Shown: positions 34,378-44,308, counted from the stretch's first letter. The stretch: DNA of 64,000 nucleotides from JADGGM01 sp025449955 (GCA_036554285.1 DATBNO010000077.1:8463-72462); one strand, 5' to 3'. Numbers and translations are program-made. The notes: generated by a model not told the origin, from the letters alone.

Positions 34378-36411
34378 ATGAACAAGGTCCTGTCCGCGGC
34401 GGCATGGATCGCGATCGCCTGCCTCGGAGCCTTTTCGCTCGCGTGGCTTGCGCTTTCGCATGGCGAAACCGTCAACGCGGCGTGGCTCATCACGGCAGCG
34501 GTGTGCACGTTCGCCGTCGGGTACCGGTTCTACTCCAAGTTCATCGCGACACGGATATTCGCGCTCGACGCGCGCCGAGCGACGCCCGCAGTCCGGTTGG
34601 AAGACGGCCGGGACTACGTGCCCACCAACCGCTGGATCGCTTTCGGCCATCACTTTGCGGCGATTGCCGGACCAGGGCCTCTCGTCGGGCCCACGCTCGC
34701 TGCCCAATTTGGATTCCTGCCCGGCGCGCTCTGGATCATCATCGGCGTCGTGCTCGGCGGCGCGGTGCAGGACTTCGTGATCCTCGCTGCATCGGTGCGG
34801 CGCGACGGACGAACGTTGGGCCAGATGGCCAAGGATGAGATCGGTCCGACGGCGGGATTCACGGCGCTCGTCGCCGTGTTGGGCATCATGATCATCCTCA
34901 TCTCGGTGTTGGGGCTGGTCGTGGTCAACGCGCTCCGCGCCAGTCCGTGGGGCACGGTCACGATCGGCCTCACGATCCCGATCGCTCTTCTGTTAGGCGT
35001 CTACCTGCGGTGGATCCGCCCGGGACGCGTGCTCGAAGCCAGTCTCGTGGGGCTCGTGCTCCTCGGGTTGGCGCTCTACGCCGGACAATGGGTGGCCGCC
35101 AACCCGGCGCTGGCGCCGGTGTTCACGCTCGACGCCAAGACGCTCGCGATCCTCGTCATGGTGTACAGCTTCGCGGCGTCGGTCATTCCCGTGTGGCTCC
35201 TGCTCGCGCCGCGCGACTACCTGTCGGCCTTCGTCAAGATCGGCGTCGTCGTCGCGCTGGCGTTAGGCATCATCATCGTGCTGCCGCCGCTCCGCATGCC
35301 GTCGCTGACGCGATTCGTCGACGGCACCGGTCCGATCTTCGCCGGCAAGGTGTTCCCGTTCGCGTTCATCACCATCGCCTGCGGTGCGATCTCCGGATTC
35401 CACGCGCTCATCGCGTCGGGCACCACGCCCAAACTCCTCGAACGCGAAACCGACGCGCGGCCGATCGGCTACGGCGGCATGCTCATGGAAGCGCTGGTCG
35501 GCGTCATGGCGCTCATCGCCGCGTGCGTGCTCACGCCCGGCGTCTACTTCGCGATCAACGCGCCGGCCGGTCTGTTAGGCCCGACCGCCCAGACCGCCGC
35601 GCACGCCATCTCGGCGTGGGGATTCACGCTCGACCCGGCGACGATGCAGCACCTCGCCCAACAGGTGGGCGAGCGCACGCTCCTGTCCCGCACCGGCGGC
35701 GCGCCGAGCCTCGCCGTCGGCATGGCACAGCTCTTCACCGGCCTGTTAGGCGGCAAGGAAGCGATGGCGCTTTGGTACCACTTCGCCATCATGTTCGAGG
35801 CGCTCTTCATCCTCACCACGCTCGATGCCGGCACGCGCGTCGGACGCTTCATGCTCCAGGACCTCGGCCGCCACGTGTGGGAGCCGTTCGGTCGCGTGTC
35901 CTGGTATCCGGCGGTCGTCCTCTCGAGCGCGCTCTTCGTCGCCATGTGGGGCCACTTCCTGTGGCAGGGCGTCATCGATCCGTTAGGCGGAATCAATTCG
36001 CTGTGGCCGCTGTTCGGCATCTCCAACCAGCTGCTCGCCGCGGTCGCGCTCTGCGTCGGGACCACCATCATCATCAAGAGCGGGAAGGCGCGCTACGCCT
36101 GGGTAACGCTCGCCCCGCTCGCGTGGCTCGGCGTGGTGACGCTCACCGCGGGATGGCAAAAAATCTTCTCGCCGAGCCCGCGCCTCGGATTTCTTGCGCA
36201 CGCACGGTCGCTCGCCTCGGGCACGCCCGTGGCCGACGCCGGCCGCCTCATCTTCAACGATCGCTTGGACGCCGCCGTCGCGGCGTTCTTCATGATTGCC
36301 GTCATCGTGATCCTCCTCGAATCCGCGCGCGTCTGGATTCTCGTGCTGCGCGGCGACCGACCTGCCACGTCCACCGAAGTTCCGTTCGAGCCGACCGCGC
36401 TCGCGTCGTGA
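34378..36411 (+). CDS. cstA: Carbon starvation protein CstA family transporter
   Basis: 677 aa with about 16 helices. The family signatures FGHHFAAIAGPGPLVGPTLA near residue 90 and ACGAISGFHALIASGTTPK near 335 are clear. CstA proteins import pyruvate (and in some bacteria peptides) under carbon limitation. The ATG at 34378 is preferred over an earlier in-frame ATG that adds a non-conserved 23-residue stretch. The gene has five GTTAGGC copies, all read as Leu-Gly. It is followed by an S9 peptidase and then ybdD, the usual small partner of cstA. Confidence 0.94.
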   Translation: MNKVLSAAAWIAIACLGAFSLAWLALSHGETVNAAWLITAAVCTFAVGYRFYSKFIATRIFALDARRATPAVRLEDGRDYVPTNRWIAFGHHFAAIAGPGPLVGPTLAAQFGFLPGALWIIIGVVLGGAVQDFVILAASVRRDGRTLGQMAKDEIGPTAGFTALVAVLGIMIILISVLGLVVVNALRASPWGTVTIGLTIPIALLLGVYLRWIRPGRVLEASLVGLVLLGLALYAGQWVAANPALAPVFTLDAKTLAILVMVYSFAASVIPVWLLLAPRDYLSAFVKIGVVVALALGIIIVLPPLRMPSLTRFVDGTGPIFAGKVFPFAFITIACGAISGFHALIASGTTPKLLERETDARPIGYGGMLMEALVGVMALIAACVLTPGVYFAINAPAGLLGPTAQTAAHAISAWGFTLDPATMQHLAQQVGERTLLSRTGGAPSLAVGMAQLFTGLLGGKEAMALWYHFAIMFEALFILTTLDAGTRVGRFMLQDLGRHVWEPFGRVSWYPAVVLSSALFVAMWGHFLWQGVIDPLGGINSLWPLFGISNQLLAAVALCVGTTIIIKSGKARYAWVTLAPLAWLGVVTLTAGWQKIFSPSPRLGFLAHARSLASGTPVADAGRLIFNDRLDAAVAAFFMIAVIVILLESARVWILVLRGDRPATSTEVPFEPTALAS

Positions 36412-36430
36412 GCCCACCGTCCCCGTGACT

Positions 36431-38785
36431 ATGCGCCCGTCCGCCGTTCTCGCCTTTGTCGCCGTCGCAACGGCCGCCCCGCTCGCTGCTCAGGATTCCA
36501 GCGCCTTCGCGCTCACTATTCCGAACATCATGCGCGGACCGGAAGTCGTCGGCCGCATGCCGGAACACGTCCAGTGGTCACCCGACAGCCGATGGATCTA
36601 CTTCGAGTGGCTTCCCCCCGGCAGCGACTGGCGCGACCCCCTCGCGCCGTACCGCGTCCGCGCCGTAGCCGGCGCCACACCCGAGCGCCTAACGGACGCG
36701 CAGGCGGACAGCCTGGGCCCGCTCGTCGCGACGGGCACGCTCTCGCACGACGGCCGCCTCCGCGCCGTGGAGTACGATGGCGACATCTATGTCGTCGACC
36801 TCCGCACCCAGACGGCCCGCCGACTCACCAACACCGAAGCGCGTGAAGCCGATCCGCAATTCGATGTCGGCGACGCACGCGTCTTCTTCACGCGCGACGA
36901 CAACGTCTTCGCCGTGTCGCTCAAAGACGGACTCGAGCAGCAGCTCACCGACCTGCGGCCGGGACCCGCACCCAAGGAAGACTCCGCGAACACCGGCCAG
37001 CGCAAAACGCTCGAGGGTGACCAGAAGCGCTTGTTCCAGGTCATTCGCGACGAATATCGCGCCGACAGCATCGCCAAAGCGCGCCAGTCCCGCGCCGAAG
37101 GAATCCGCGGCAAACCGCTCTACCTGCTCCACGACGAACGCGTCGCCGACCTGGCCGTCTCGCCTAACGGAAAGGCCGTGCTGCTCATTACCCGGATCAA
37201 CTCGGAACGCTCGCGCTCCACCGAAGTCCCCAAGTGGGTCACCAAGAGCGGCTACGTGGAAGACCTGAGGGGCCGCGACAAAGTGGGCGACACCCAGGAC
37301 AGCGGCCGCGTTGCGCTCGTGAGCCTGCCGTCCGGCAACGCCCGCTGGCTCCATCCGATCCCCGGCGACACGATCGCCAACCCGGGCCTGGTCCGCATGC
37401 TCGGCTGGAGCGACGACGGCTCGCACGCGCTGCTCTTCACGGTGAGCGCGAACTACAAAGCGCGCTATATCGAGACCGTCACCGAGGACGCCGGCGCCAT
37501 CGATACCATCGATGTCCTCCGCGACACGGCGTGGATCGAGGGCCCGTGCTTCAGTTGCGGCGGCTGGGCCGATGGCGGCAAGCGCGCGTGGTTCGTCTCC
37601 GAAGCCGACGGGTGGGCGCACATCTACACCGTCAACGCCGACGGCACCAATCGCACCCAAGTCACGAGTGGCAAGTGGGAAGTCCTCGATGCGGCGCTCT
37701 CGCCCGACAAGAAGTGGTTCTGGATGCACACGAGCGAACCGTCGCCGTTCGAGCGGCAGTTCTATCGCATGGCCGTCACCGGCGGCGCGCGCGAGCGCAT
37801 CACGCTGGCCAAGGGCGGACACGACGTGACCGCGTCGCCTAACGGACTGCTCCTGGCCGACGTGTACTCCGCGTCCAACCGGCCGCCGGAGCTGTTCGTC
37901 GAACCGTTCAAGCCCGGCACGTCTATGGCGCAGCTCACCGTGTCGCCCACCAAGGCATGGCTCGCGTACCACTGGATCACCCCGGAGATCATCCAGATCC
38001 CGGCGTCCGATGGCGTGATGGTGCCCGCGCGCATCTATCGGCCGCAGGACGTCGGCGCGCAGCCTAACGGAGCGGCCGTGATCTTCGTCCACGGCGCGGG
38101 CTATTTACACAACGTGGTCGACTATTGGTCGACGTACTTCCGCGAGTACATGTTCAACCAGATGCTCGCGACCAAGGGCTACGTCGTCCTCGACGAGGAC
38201 TACCGGGGCTCGGCCGGCTACGGACGCGACTGGCGCGTCGCCGTCTACCGCCACATGGGCGGACGCGACCTCCAGGATGAGGTCGACGCCTCACGCTATC
38301 TCGGCGCCAAGTTCGGCATCCCGCCCGAGCGCGTCGGCATCTACGGCGGCAGCTACGGCGGCTTCATGACCCTCATGGCCATGTTCACCGAGCCGAAGCA
38401 CTTCGGCGCCGGCGCCGCACTCCGCGCCGTCACCGACTGGTCGCACTACAATCACTGGTACACGATGCGCATCCTCAACTTGCCCGACAAGGACACCGTC
38501 GCGTACCACCAGTCGTCGCCGATCTACTTCGCGCAAGGCCTCCAGGGACCGCTGCTCATGTGCCACGGCATGGTCGACACGAACGTCGAGTTCGAGGACA
38601 TCGTCCGCCTAACGGAACGCCTCATCGAGCTCGGCAAGACCAATTGGCAGCTCGCGCCGTATCCGGTGGAGAATCACGGTTTCGTGCGCCCGTCGTCGTG
38701 GACCGACGAGTACTCGCGCGTGTTCGCGCTGTTCGAACGGACCATCGGCCACCCCACACCCGCTGTCACCACGGGGGCAAAATGA
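36431..38785 (+). CDS. S9-family prolyl oligopeptidase/dipeptidyl peptidase
   Basis: 784 aa. A signal peptide (about 1-20, ending AAQ) leads to a seven- or eight-bladed beta-propeller (about 30-520; repeats like WSPDSRWIYFEW) and a C-terminal alpha/beta hydrolase: nucleophile in YGGSYGGFMTLM near residue 645, Asp in HGMVDTNVEF near 717 and His in VENHGF near 755. It would cut peptides in the periplasm. GTG at 36425 is a second possible start. Sitting between cstA and ybdD with an ATGA overlap to ybdD, it suggests a peptide-use function for the operon. Confidence 0.9.
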   Translation: MRPSAVLAFVAVATAAPLAAQDSSAFALTIPNIMRGPEVVGRMPEHVQWSPDSRWIYFEWLPPGSDWRDPLAPYRVRAVAGATPERLTDAQADSLGPLVATGTLSHDGRLRAVEYDGDIYVVDLRTQTARRLTNTEAREADPQFDVGDARVFFTRDDNVFAVSLKDGLEQQLTDLRPGPAPKEDSANTGQRKTLEGDQKRLFQVIRDEYRADSIAKARQSRAEGIRGKPLYLLHDERVADLAVSPNGKAVLLITRINSERSRSTEVPKWVTKSGYVEDLRGRDKVGDTQDSGRVALVSLPSGNARWLHPIPGDTIANPGLVRMLGWSDDGSHALLFTVSANYKARYIETVTEDAGAIDTIDVLRDTAWIEGPCFSCGGWADGGKRAWFVSEADGWAHIYTVNADGTNRTQVTSGKWEVLDAALSPDKKWFWMHTSEPSPFERQFYRMAVTGGARERITLAKGGHDVTASPNGLLLADVYSASNRPPELFVEPFKPGTSMAQLTVSPTKAWLAYHWITPEIIQIPASDGVMVPARIYRPQDVGAQPNGAAVIFVHGAGYLHNVVDYWSTYFREYMFNQMLATKGYVVLDEDYRGSAGYGRDWRVAVYRHMGGRDLQDEVDASRYLGAKFGIPPERVGIYGGSYGGFMTLMAMFTEPKHFGAGAALRAVTDWSHYNHWYTMRILNLPDKDTVAYHQSSPIYFAQGLQGPLLMCHGMVDTNVEFEDIVRLTERLIELGKTNWQLAPYPVENHGFVRPSSWTDEYSRVFALFERTIGHPTPAVTTGAK

Positions 38786-38979
38786 CGGCTCGCACGATCC
38801 GCGATCACCTCGCCGCGGCCGCGCGCGTCGCGCGCACGGTCGTCGGCGCGCCGGACTACGAGCGCTATCTCGCCCACATGCGCCGCCGACACCCGTTAGA
38901 CCGACCGCTCACGCGCGACGAATTCGCGCGCGCCCGCATGACGGATCGCTACGACCGCCCAGGCGCGCGCTGCTGCTGA
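38782..38979 (+). CDS. ybdD: YbdD/YjiX-family small CstA-associated protein
   Basis: 65 aa. PDYERYLAHMRRRHPLDRPL then TRDEFARARMTDRYD and a terminal Cys-Cys (GARCC) are the marks of the YbdD/DUF466 family, whose members accompany CstA and, in some lineages, are selenoproteins with related C-termini. In Escherichia coli it works with CstA in pyruvate transport. The start overlaps the peptidase stop (ATGA). Confidence 0.85.
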   Translation: MTARTIRDHLAAAARVARTVVGAPDYERYLAHMRRRHPLDRPLTRDEFARARMTDRYDRPGARCC

Positions 38980-38989
38980 TCGAATTGGG

Positions 38990-40093
38990 CTAGCGCGAGA
39001 TCGCCACGCCCCACGGCGAATCGCCGGCCGGCACCGTCTTGATCACTCTGTTGGTCGCCGCATCGATGATCGCGATATCGTTGGACGGCCCGTTCGCCGT
39101 GTAAATACGCTGCCCATCCGCCGTCACCGCGATGCCCCACGGACGCTTGGGATCGGGGATCGTCGCCACCACCGAATCACTAGCCGTCGCGATCACCTCC
39201 ACCGTCGCGCCCCGCCCCGTCGTGATGTACACGAACTTTCCATCCGGCGAGATCGCCGAGCCCATCGGCTTGGCGCCAGGCGTCGTCTTCGTGAGATCGA
39301 GCGTCTTGAGCACCTTGTGCGTCTTCACGTCCACGATCGTCACGTCGCCGCCCACCTCAGCGGGCACGTACGCCTTCGATCCATCCGGCGCGAAGATCGC
39401 CGAGCGCGGCCGCTTCCCAACCTTGATCGTCGCGATCGCCTTGTTGGTCGCCACGTCGATGACGGTCACCGTGCCCCGCCCTTCGCTCGTCACCCACACC
39501 TCCTTCCCGTCGGGCGTCACTTTCACTCCCTCCGGCTCGGATCCTACCTTCACGACCGCGACCGACTTTCCATCCGACAGGTCGAGCGCCGTCGCCGTAC
39601 CCGCATCCTCGTTCGACACGTAAAGGAACTTCCCGTCGGGGGTGATGTCGAAGTTCTCCGGATCGTGGCCGCCCTGTAGGCGCCTAACGCTATCGGTCGA
39701 GAGATCCACCAGCGCGATGCCGTCCTTGGACCGGTCCGGCGGCGGCAACTTCGATTCGTCCACGCCCGGCCCGCCGATCGGCGACCCGCTCACCGCCACC
39801 ACCAGCGTCTTCCCGTCTGGCGTTAGGCGGACGCCGCGGGGCCGCTGGCCGGCGTCGATCGTCTTCACGACGCTGTCATGTGCGACGTCGACCACCGTCA
39901 CCTTGTTCCCCCGCTCGTCGGACACGTACACCACTGCCGAGGGCGCACTCGCCGGCTGCGCCGCAGGCGGCGCCGCAGCCGTCGACTCCGCCCCCGCGGC
40001 CGGCTTCTTCTCCCCGCCCGCGCACGCCGCGACCACCAGTACGCCTACCATCATGCCGCCGCCTAACGAAAGGCCGTGCCACGTTCCACGCAT
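38990..40093 (-). CDS. YVTN-type beta-propeller lipoprotein
   Basis: 367 aa. The signal ends in a lipobox-like VVAAC near residue 24, followed by a Pro/Ala linker and six to seven YVTN repeats (for example KFLYVSNEDAGTATALDL and VDVATNKAIATIKVGKRPR). These propellers bind ligands or partner proteins at the cell surface or periplasm; no enzyme motif is visible. It converges on ybdD, with 10 bp between the stops. Confidence 0.82.
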   Translation of the reverse strand: MRGTWHGLSLGGGMMVGVLVVAACAGGEKKPAAGAESTAAAPPAAQPASAPSAVVYVSDERGNKVTVVDVAHDSVVKTIDAGQRPRGVRLTPDGKTLVVAVSGSPIGGPGVDESKLPPPDRSKDGIALVDLSTDSVRRLQGGHDPENFDITPDGKFLYVSNEDAGTATALDLSDGKSVAVVKVGSEPEGVKVTPDGKEVWVTSEGRGTVTVIDVATNKAIATIKVGKRPRSAIFAPDGSKAYVPAEVGGDVTIVDVKTHKVLKTLDLTKTTPGAKPMGSAISPDGKFVYITTGRGATVEVIATASDSVVATIPDPKRPWGIAVTADGQRIYTANGPSNDIAIIDAATNRVIKTVPAGDSPWGVAISR

Positions 40094-40150
40094 TGCCAGT
40101 CTCCTCGTTGCTGAAGTATCGGACGCTCCCTGCGCCCGACCACCGACCGT

Positions 40151-41743
40151 CTATGCCAGCCCCATTCCCCACCGGGCCAGCGCCGTCGGATACCCGCCGT
40201 ACTGCAACAGCTCGCCGTGAAACCGTGCAAGCGAGTATCCCCCCGCGTCGCGCCATGCGCCGCGCGCGTCATCCCGCAATCGCTCGATTTCCCGCCGCCC
40301 AACGACAAAACACGACATGAACGTCGGTCGACTCGCCACCCGCATCACCTCGGCGCGCGCCGCCGCGTCGTCCAGGCCGAGCTCGGCCCGCAACCGTCGC
40401 TCGGCGCCGGCCGGTGTGAGCGTCTTGGTGTGAATCGCCACATCGATGATCGCGCGAAGCACCCGCCATAGGACGTCTCGCGCGTGAAGCAGCCGCGCGC
40501 CCGGCGTCGCGAAGAAGCCCGCGTCGGCCATCATGGACTCGCAGTAATACGCCCACCCCTCGCGGCTGGCATCGCTCGACAACACGCGACGCACCACTCG
40601 ATCGGATGCGTTCGCCGTGACCACCTGCTGATGGTGCCCTGGAATCACCTCGTGGATCGCCGCGCTCGCGATGTCCGACTGCCGATGCGCCGCCGCACCC
40701 GTCAGGTGCGACATGGTGACGTACAACGTCCCGGCCTGCGATGCGGCGAACGGCCCCGGCCCCTCGTATTCGGCGAACGGCACCAACGGCTGCCGGTAAT
40801 CCGGCGTCGCCATCACGCGCACCGGCGCCGACACCACCTGCACCAACCCGTGCTCCGCGGCGAACCGACGCGCCGCATCCATCGTGTCGGCGTATGCACT
40901 CGCCAGCGATGCGACCGGCACCGTATCGCCACTCACCCGCTCCACCACCTCGCGCCACGACACGCCCGGCGCGATCGCCGCCGCGGCCGCCTCGACCGCC
41001 GTGCGCGCCGCCTCGTATGCGCCCTCTGCCCAACGCAGCAGCGAGTCGGCGCCGTCCTGGATCATGTGCGCCGTGTGCATGCGCCGCTCGAACGCGTCGC
41101 GGCCGATCGCCACGCTGTCCTGCGCACGCTCGTCCATCAGCGTCAACGCATCGCCGAATCGCTCGAGCGACTCCCCCGCCGCGTCGTGCGCCGCCGCCAC
41201 GCCTGGATCCCGAAGCAACGGCCCCAGCGCCTCACGCACGTCGTCGCGCAGCAACGCGAGCCCGCCGGAAATCATCATCGCCGCCGTGCCTAACAGAGGC
41301 CGCGACGGATGGGCCAGCGCCTCGTCCGCCGCGCTCAGGAACGCCGGCAGCGCGCGCAGCCGGGCAACGAGCGCCGCTGCGCGCTCCCGCTCGGACTCAT
41401 CGTCCCCGATCGTCAGCCGATGCAACCCGTCGAGCGCGTGCCGCAGATGGAAGGTCGCGTCGTGTGCGAACGGACGCTCGCGCTCGAGCGTGGACTGGAG
41501 CTGCCGCGCATCGTGCAGCACCGCGGTTTGATCGATCTCGTCGTCCAGGGACTCGGCCGACGCCTCTTCGAGCGCGCCCGTGTAGCTCCGTAAGGCGGCC
41601 GCGTGCGCCTGGATCGATGCCGCGTCGAACGCGCCGTACAGCCCGTCGAGCTCGCGCCGTCCCGCGCGCGTTCCCTCGACCGGATCGATTCGGTATCGAA
41701 GGTCGAGATATCCCTCGAAGACCTGGGCGAGCGGAGCGTTCAC
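40151..41743 (-). CDS. DUF885-family metallopeptidase-like protein
   Basis: 530 aa from GTG 41741-41743, overlapping the previous stop (GTGA). The zinc-type motif HEVIPGHHQQ near residue 370 and the later REGWAYYCESMM are the DUF885 signature; members are predicted secreted or cytosolic metallocarboxypeptidases. No signal peptide is seen, suggesting a cytosolic form. It is downstream of the DRE-TIM enzyme gene and probably co-expressed. Confidence 0.78.
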   Translation of the reverse strand: MNAPLAQVFEGYLDLRYRIDPVEGTRAGRRELDGLYGAFDAASIQAHAAALRSYTGALEEASAESLDDEIDQTAVLHDARQLQSTLERERPFAHDATFHLRHALDGLHRLTIGDDESERERAAALVARLRALPAFLSAADEALAHPSRPLLGTAAMMISGGLALLRDDVREALGPLLRDPGVAAAHDAAGESLERFGDALTLMDERAQDSVAIGRDAFERRMHTAHMIQDGADSLLRWAEGAYEAARTAVEAAAAAIAPGVSWREVVERVSGDTVPVASLASAYADTMDAARRFAAEHGLVQVVSAPVRVMATPDYRQPLVPFAEYEGPGPFAASQAGTLYVTMSHLTGAAAHRQSDIASAAIHEVIPGHHQQVVTANASDRVVRRVLSSDASREGWAYYCESMMADAGFFATPGARLLHARDVLWRVLRAIIDVAIHTKTLTPAGAERRLRAELGLDDAAARAEVMRVASRPTFMSCFVVGRREIERLRDDARGAWRDAGGYSLARFHGELLQYGGYPTALARWGMGLA

Positions 41744-42990
41744 GCCCGCGCCGGCTGGCTCCGATACGCGGCCACCAGCGTCTCGATCTCGTCGTCGTTC
41801 AGCACACGGCTCACCTGCTTCGCCGCATCGAACACGTGCTGGCACAATCCTTGGTCGGCCGCGTCGTGACCGTGCTCCTCGAGCCAGTACTTCACGTTCG
41901 ACAAGCCCGACACGTGCGAAATCTCGATGCGTTGGGCGAGACCGAAATCGCCCGCCGGCACGCCCGAATAAATCCGGTCCGCCAGCCACGCATGCCCCTT
42001 CCGCCGCGCCTTGATGATCGCCGCCGCGTGCACGCCCGTGCCGGTGCGGAAGGCGTCTTCGCCTAACACGGGATAACTGGGCGGAATCGGCACGCCGCAC
42101 GCCCGCGACGCCAGGTGCGAGTACTCGGGCAGCCGGCTCAGGTCGTGCCGGTGCGCGCCCAACAACTGGAGATTGATCAACAGCAAGTCCATCTCGGCGT
42201 TGCCCACGCGCTCGCCGATGCCTAACGCCGTGCCGTGCACGCGGTCCACGCCGGACTCGATCGCCGCCAGACAGTTCGCCAGGCCCAGCCCGCGGTCGCG
42301 GTGGCCGTGCCAGTCCAGCTTCACCGGCTCACCGCTCGGCGCAATGATCTCGTCGCGTACGAAGCCCACCAGCGCCCGCACGCCGTCCGGCGTCGCATGC
42401 CCAACGGTGTCCGCCAGACACAAACGCCGCGCTCCCCACCGGATCGCGTTGCCGTAAAGCGCCTTGAGCGTGTCCGGCGCCGCGCGCGTCGTGTCTTCCG
42501 TCACGAACATCACCGGCAGCCCCTCGCGCACCGCGAACGTCACCGCTTCCTCGCTCGCGCGCAGCATCCGGTCCAACGTCCAATCCTCGGCGTACTGGCG
42601 AATCGGCGACGATCCGATGAACGTCGCGGCCTCGATCGTGAGACCCGTCGCGTGCGAAATCTCCGCTACCGGCTCCACGTCGCTCAGCACCGTGCGCGCC
42701 GCGCAATTCGCCGACAGCGGAAGACGCGCGCTCACCACCTCGCGCGCCAACGCCAACGTGTCGCCGCGCGCGCGTGGACCGGCGCCGGGTAGTCCCAGGT
42801 CGACCGCCTGGATGCCCAGCTCCACCATCAAATGCAACAGCGCCCGCTTGTCCTCGATCGACGGATCGGTCACCGACGGACACTGCAATCCGTCGCGCAA
42901 CGTCTCGTCGTCCAGCTCGACGCGACACGAGCGCCAATCGAACGGCGTGTCGGCCGTGTTCCAATCGTGGATCAGCTCGCGTTCGTCCAT
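41740..42990 (-). CDS. DRE-TIM metallolyase-family acyltransferase (isopropylmalate synthase-like)
   Basis: 416 aa. The DRE-TIM signature appears as DETLRDGLQ near residue 29, and the HxH metal motif as WHGHRDRGLGLANCLAA near 190; ALGIGERVGNAEMDLLL near 227 matches the family G-x-GER signature. The family includes 2-isopropylmalate, homocitrate and citramalate synthases and HMG-CoA lyase; the absence of a C-terminal leucine-binding domain suggests it is not a classical LeuA. Substrate unknown. ATG 42988-42990; the divergent M20 gene begins 91 bp away. Confidence 0.78.
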   Translation of the reverse strand: MDERELIHDWNTADTPFDWRSCRVELDDETLRDGLQCPSVTDPSIEDKRALLHLMVELGIQAVDLGLPGAGPRARGDTLALAREVVSARLPLSANCAARTVLSDVEPVAEISHATGLTIEAATFIGSSPIRQYAEDWTLDRMLRASEEAVTFAVREGLPVMFVTEDTTRAAPDTLKALYGNAIRWGARRLCLADTVGHATPDGVRALVGFVRDEIIAPSGEPVKLDWHGHRDRGLGLANCLAAIESGVDRVHGTALGIGERVGNAEMDLLLINLQLLGAHRHDLSRLPEYSHLASRACGVPIPPSYPVLGEDAFRTGTGVHAAAIIKARRKGHAWLADRIYSGVPAGDFGLAQRIEISHVSGLSNVKYWLEEHGHDAADQGLCQHVFDAAKQVSRVLNDDEIETLVAAYRSQPARA

Positions 42991-43081
42991 GGGTACCTGG
43001 GAAGGACGTCGTCCAAAGGTTCGTCGCCGGCTGCTCGCAATATACCCTTGCGCATCTCCGATCCCGAGATCAATTGAAGGC

Positions 43082-44308
43082 ATGCCGCGCCAGGCGCCCG
43101 TCCACGATCTCTGGACCTCCGCACCCGTAGCACGCGCACGCGACGCACTCCGCGAGCGCGATGTTGCAATCGTCGAATCGCAGATCGCTATCTCGGAAAT
43201 CGAGGCGCCCACCGGCGACGAGACCCGTCGCGGCGCGTGGGTCGCCAACCGATTCCGATCGATCGGACTTCGCGATGTGCGACTCGACGCCGCGAACAAC
43301 GTGATCGGCCGGCGCGACGGCGATGCTGACGTCGCACCCGTCGTCATCTGCGCCCATCTCGACACCGTCTTTCCCACCGGCACGCCGGTTCTCGTCCATC
43401 GCTCCGGTACGAGACTCGTCGGTCCCGGCATCGGCGACAACGGCCGCGGCCTCGCCGCCATGCTCGCTCTGGCCGACGTGATCGACGGCGTCCGCGTTCG
43501 CACGCACGCACCCGTGGATTTCGTCGCCACCGTCGGCGAAGAGGGCACGGGCGACTTGTGCGGCGCCAAACATCTCTTCGACCACTATGCCCGCGACGCG
43601 CGCGCCGCCATTGCCCTGGATGGCGCCGGCGACGAACGCATCGTGCACCGGGCCCTCGGCTCGCGACGCTTCCGCATCGCGTTCCGCGGACCCGGCGGAC
43701 ATAGCTGGACGGCGTTCGGCGTGCCTAACGCAGTCCACGCCGCGGCGCTCGTGGCAAGCAAGCTGGCCCGCCTGCCCCGCCCAACCAACCCGCGCACCAC
43801 GCTGTCCGTCGGCCGCATCGGCGGCGGCATCGCCGTCAACGCGATTCCCGACGAAGGCTGGCTCGAGGTCGACCTCCGATCCACTTCTGTCGACGTGCTC
43901 GACCGCTATGAGCGTGAGGTCCACGCCGCCGCCCGCGCCGCAGCCGATGAGGAGAATGGACGACGCGCGCGCGGCACCGCACCGCTCGTCGAATCGATCG
44001 CGCGCATCGGCAACCGACCGGGCGGCGAGACCGACATCGCGCATCCGCTCGTCGCCCTCGCCGTCGAGACCACGCGCTTCATCGGCCGTGAGGCCGAGCT
44101 GGCCACCGCGTCGACCGACGCCAACGTCCCGATTAGTCGCGGCATTCCCGCGATCGCCATCGGCGCCGGCGGCCGCGGAGGCGATGCCCACACACCGGCC
44201 GAGTGGTTCGACAACACCGACGGACATACGGGGCTCGCGCGTGCGCTCGCGATCGTCATCGGCGCCGCCGGCCTGGGCGGCGCCGCCGCCGCGCAGCCCC
44301 TCGCCTAA
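43082..44308 (+). CDS. M20-family amidohydrolase/peptidase
   Basis: 408 aa. Metal-binding motifs of M20 enzymes are present: ICAHLDTVFPTGT near residue 90 (HxD), GPGIGDNGRGLAAML near 122 (bridging Asp) and ATVGEEGTGDLCG near 152 (catalytic Glu). The dimerisation domain is about 200-300 (FRGPGGHSWTAFGVPNAVHA). Likely a cytosolic dipeptidase, deacetylase or similar hydrolase. The stop TAA belongs to a GCCTAAC copy. Confidence 0.87.
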   Translation: MPRQAPVHDLWTSAPVARARDALRERDVAIVESQIAISEIEAPTGDETRRGAWVANRFRSIGLRDVRLDAANNVIGRRDGDADVAPVVICAHLDTVFPTGTPVLVHRSGTRLVGPGIGDNGRGLAAMLALADVIDGVRVRTHAPVDFVATVGEEGTGDLCGAKHLFDHYARDARAAIALDGAGDERIVHRALGSRRFRIAFRGPGGHSWTAFGVPNAVHAAALVASKLARLPRPTNPRTTLSVGRIGGGIAVNAIPDEGWLEVDLRSTSVDVLDRYEREVHAAARAAADEENGRRARGTAPLVESIARIGNRPGGETDIAHPLVALAVETTRFIGREAELATASTDANVPISRGIPAIAIGAGGRGGDAHTPAEWFDNTDGHTGLARALAIVIGAAGLGGAAAAQPLA

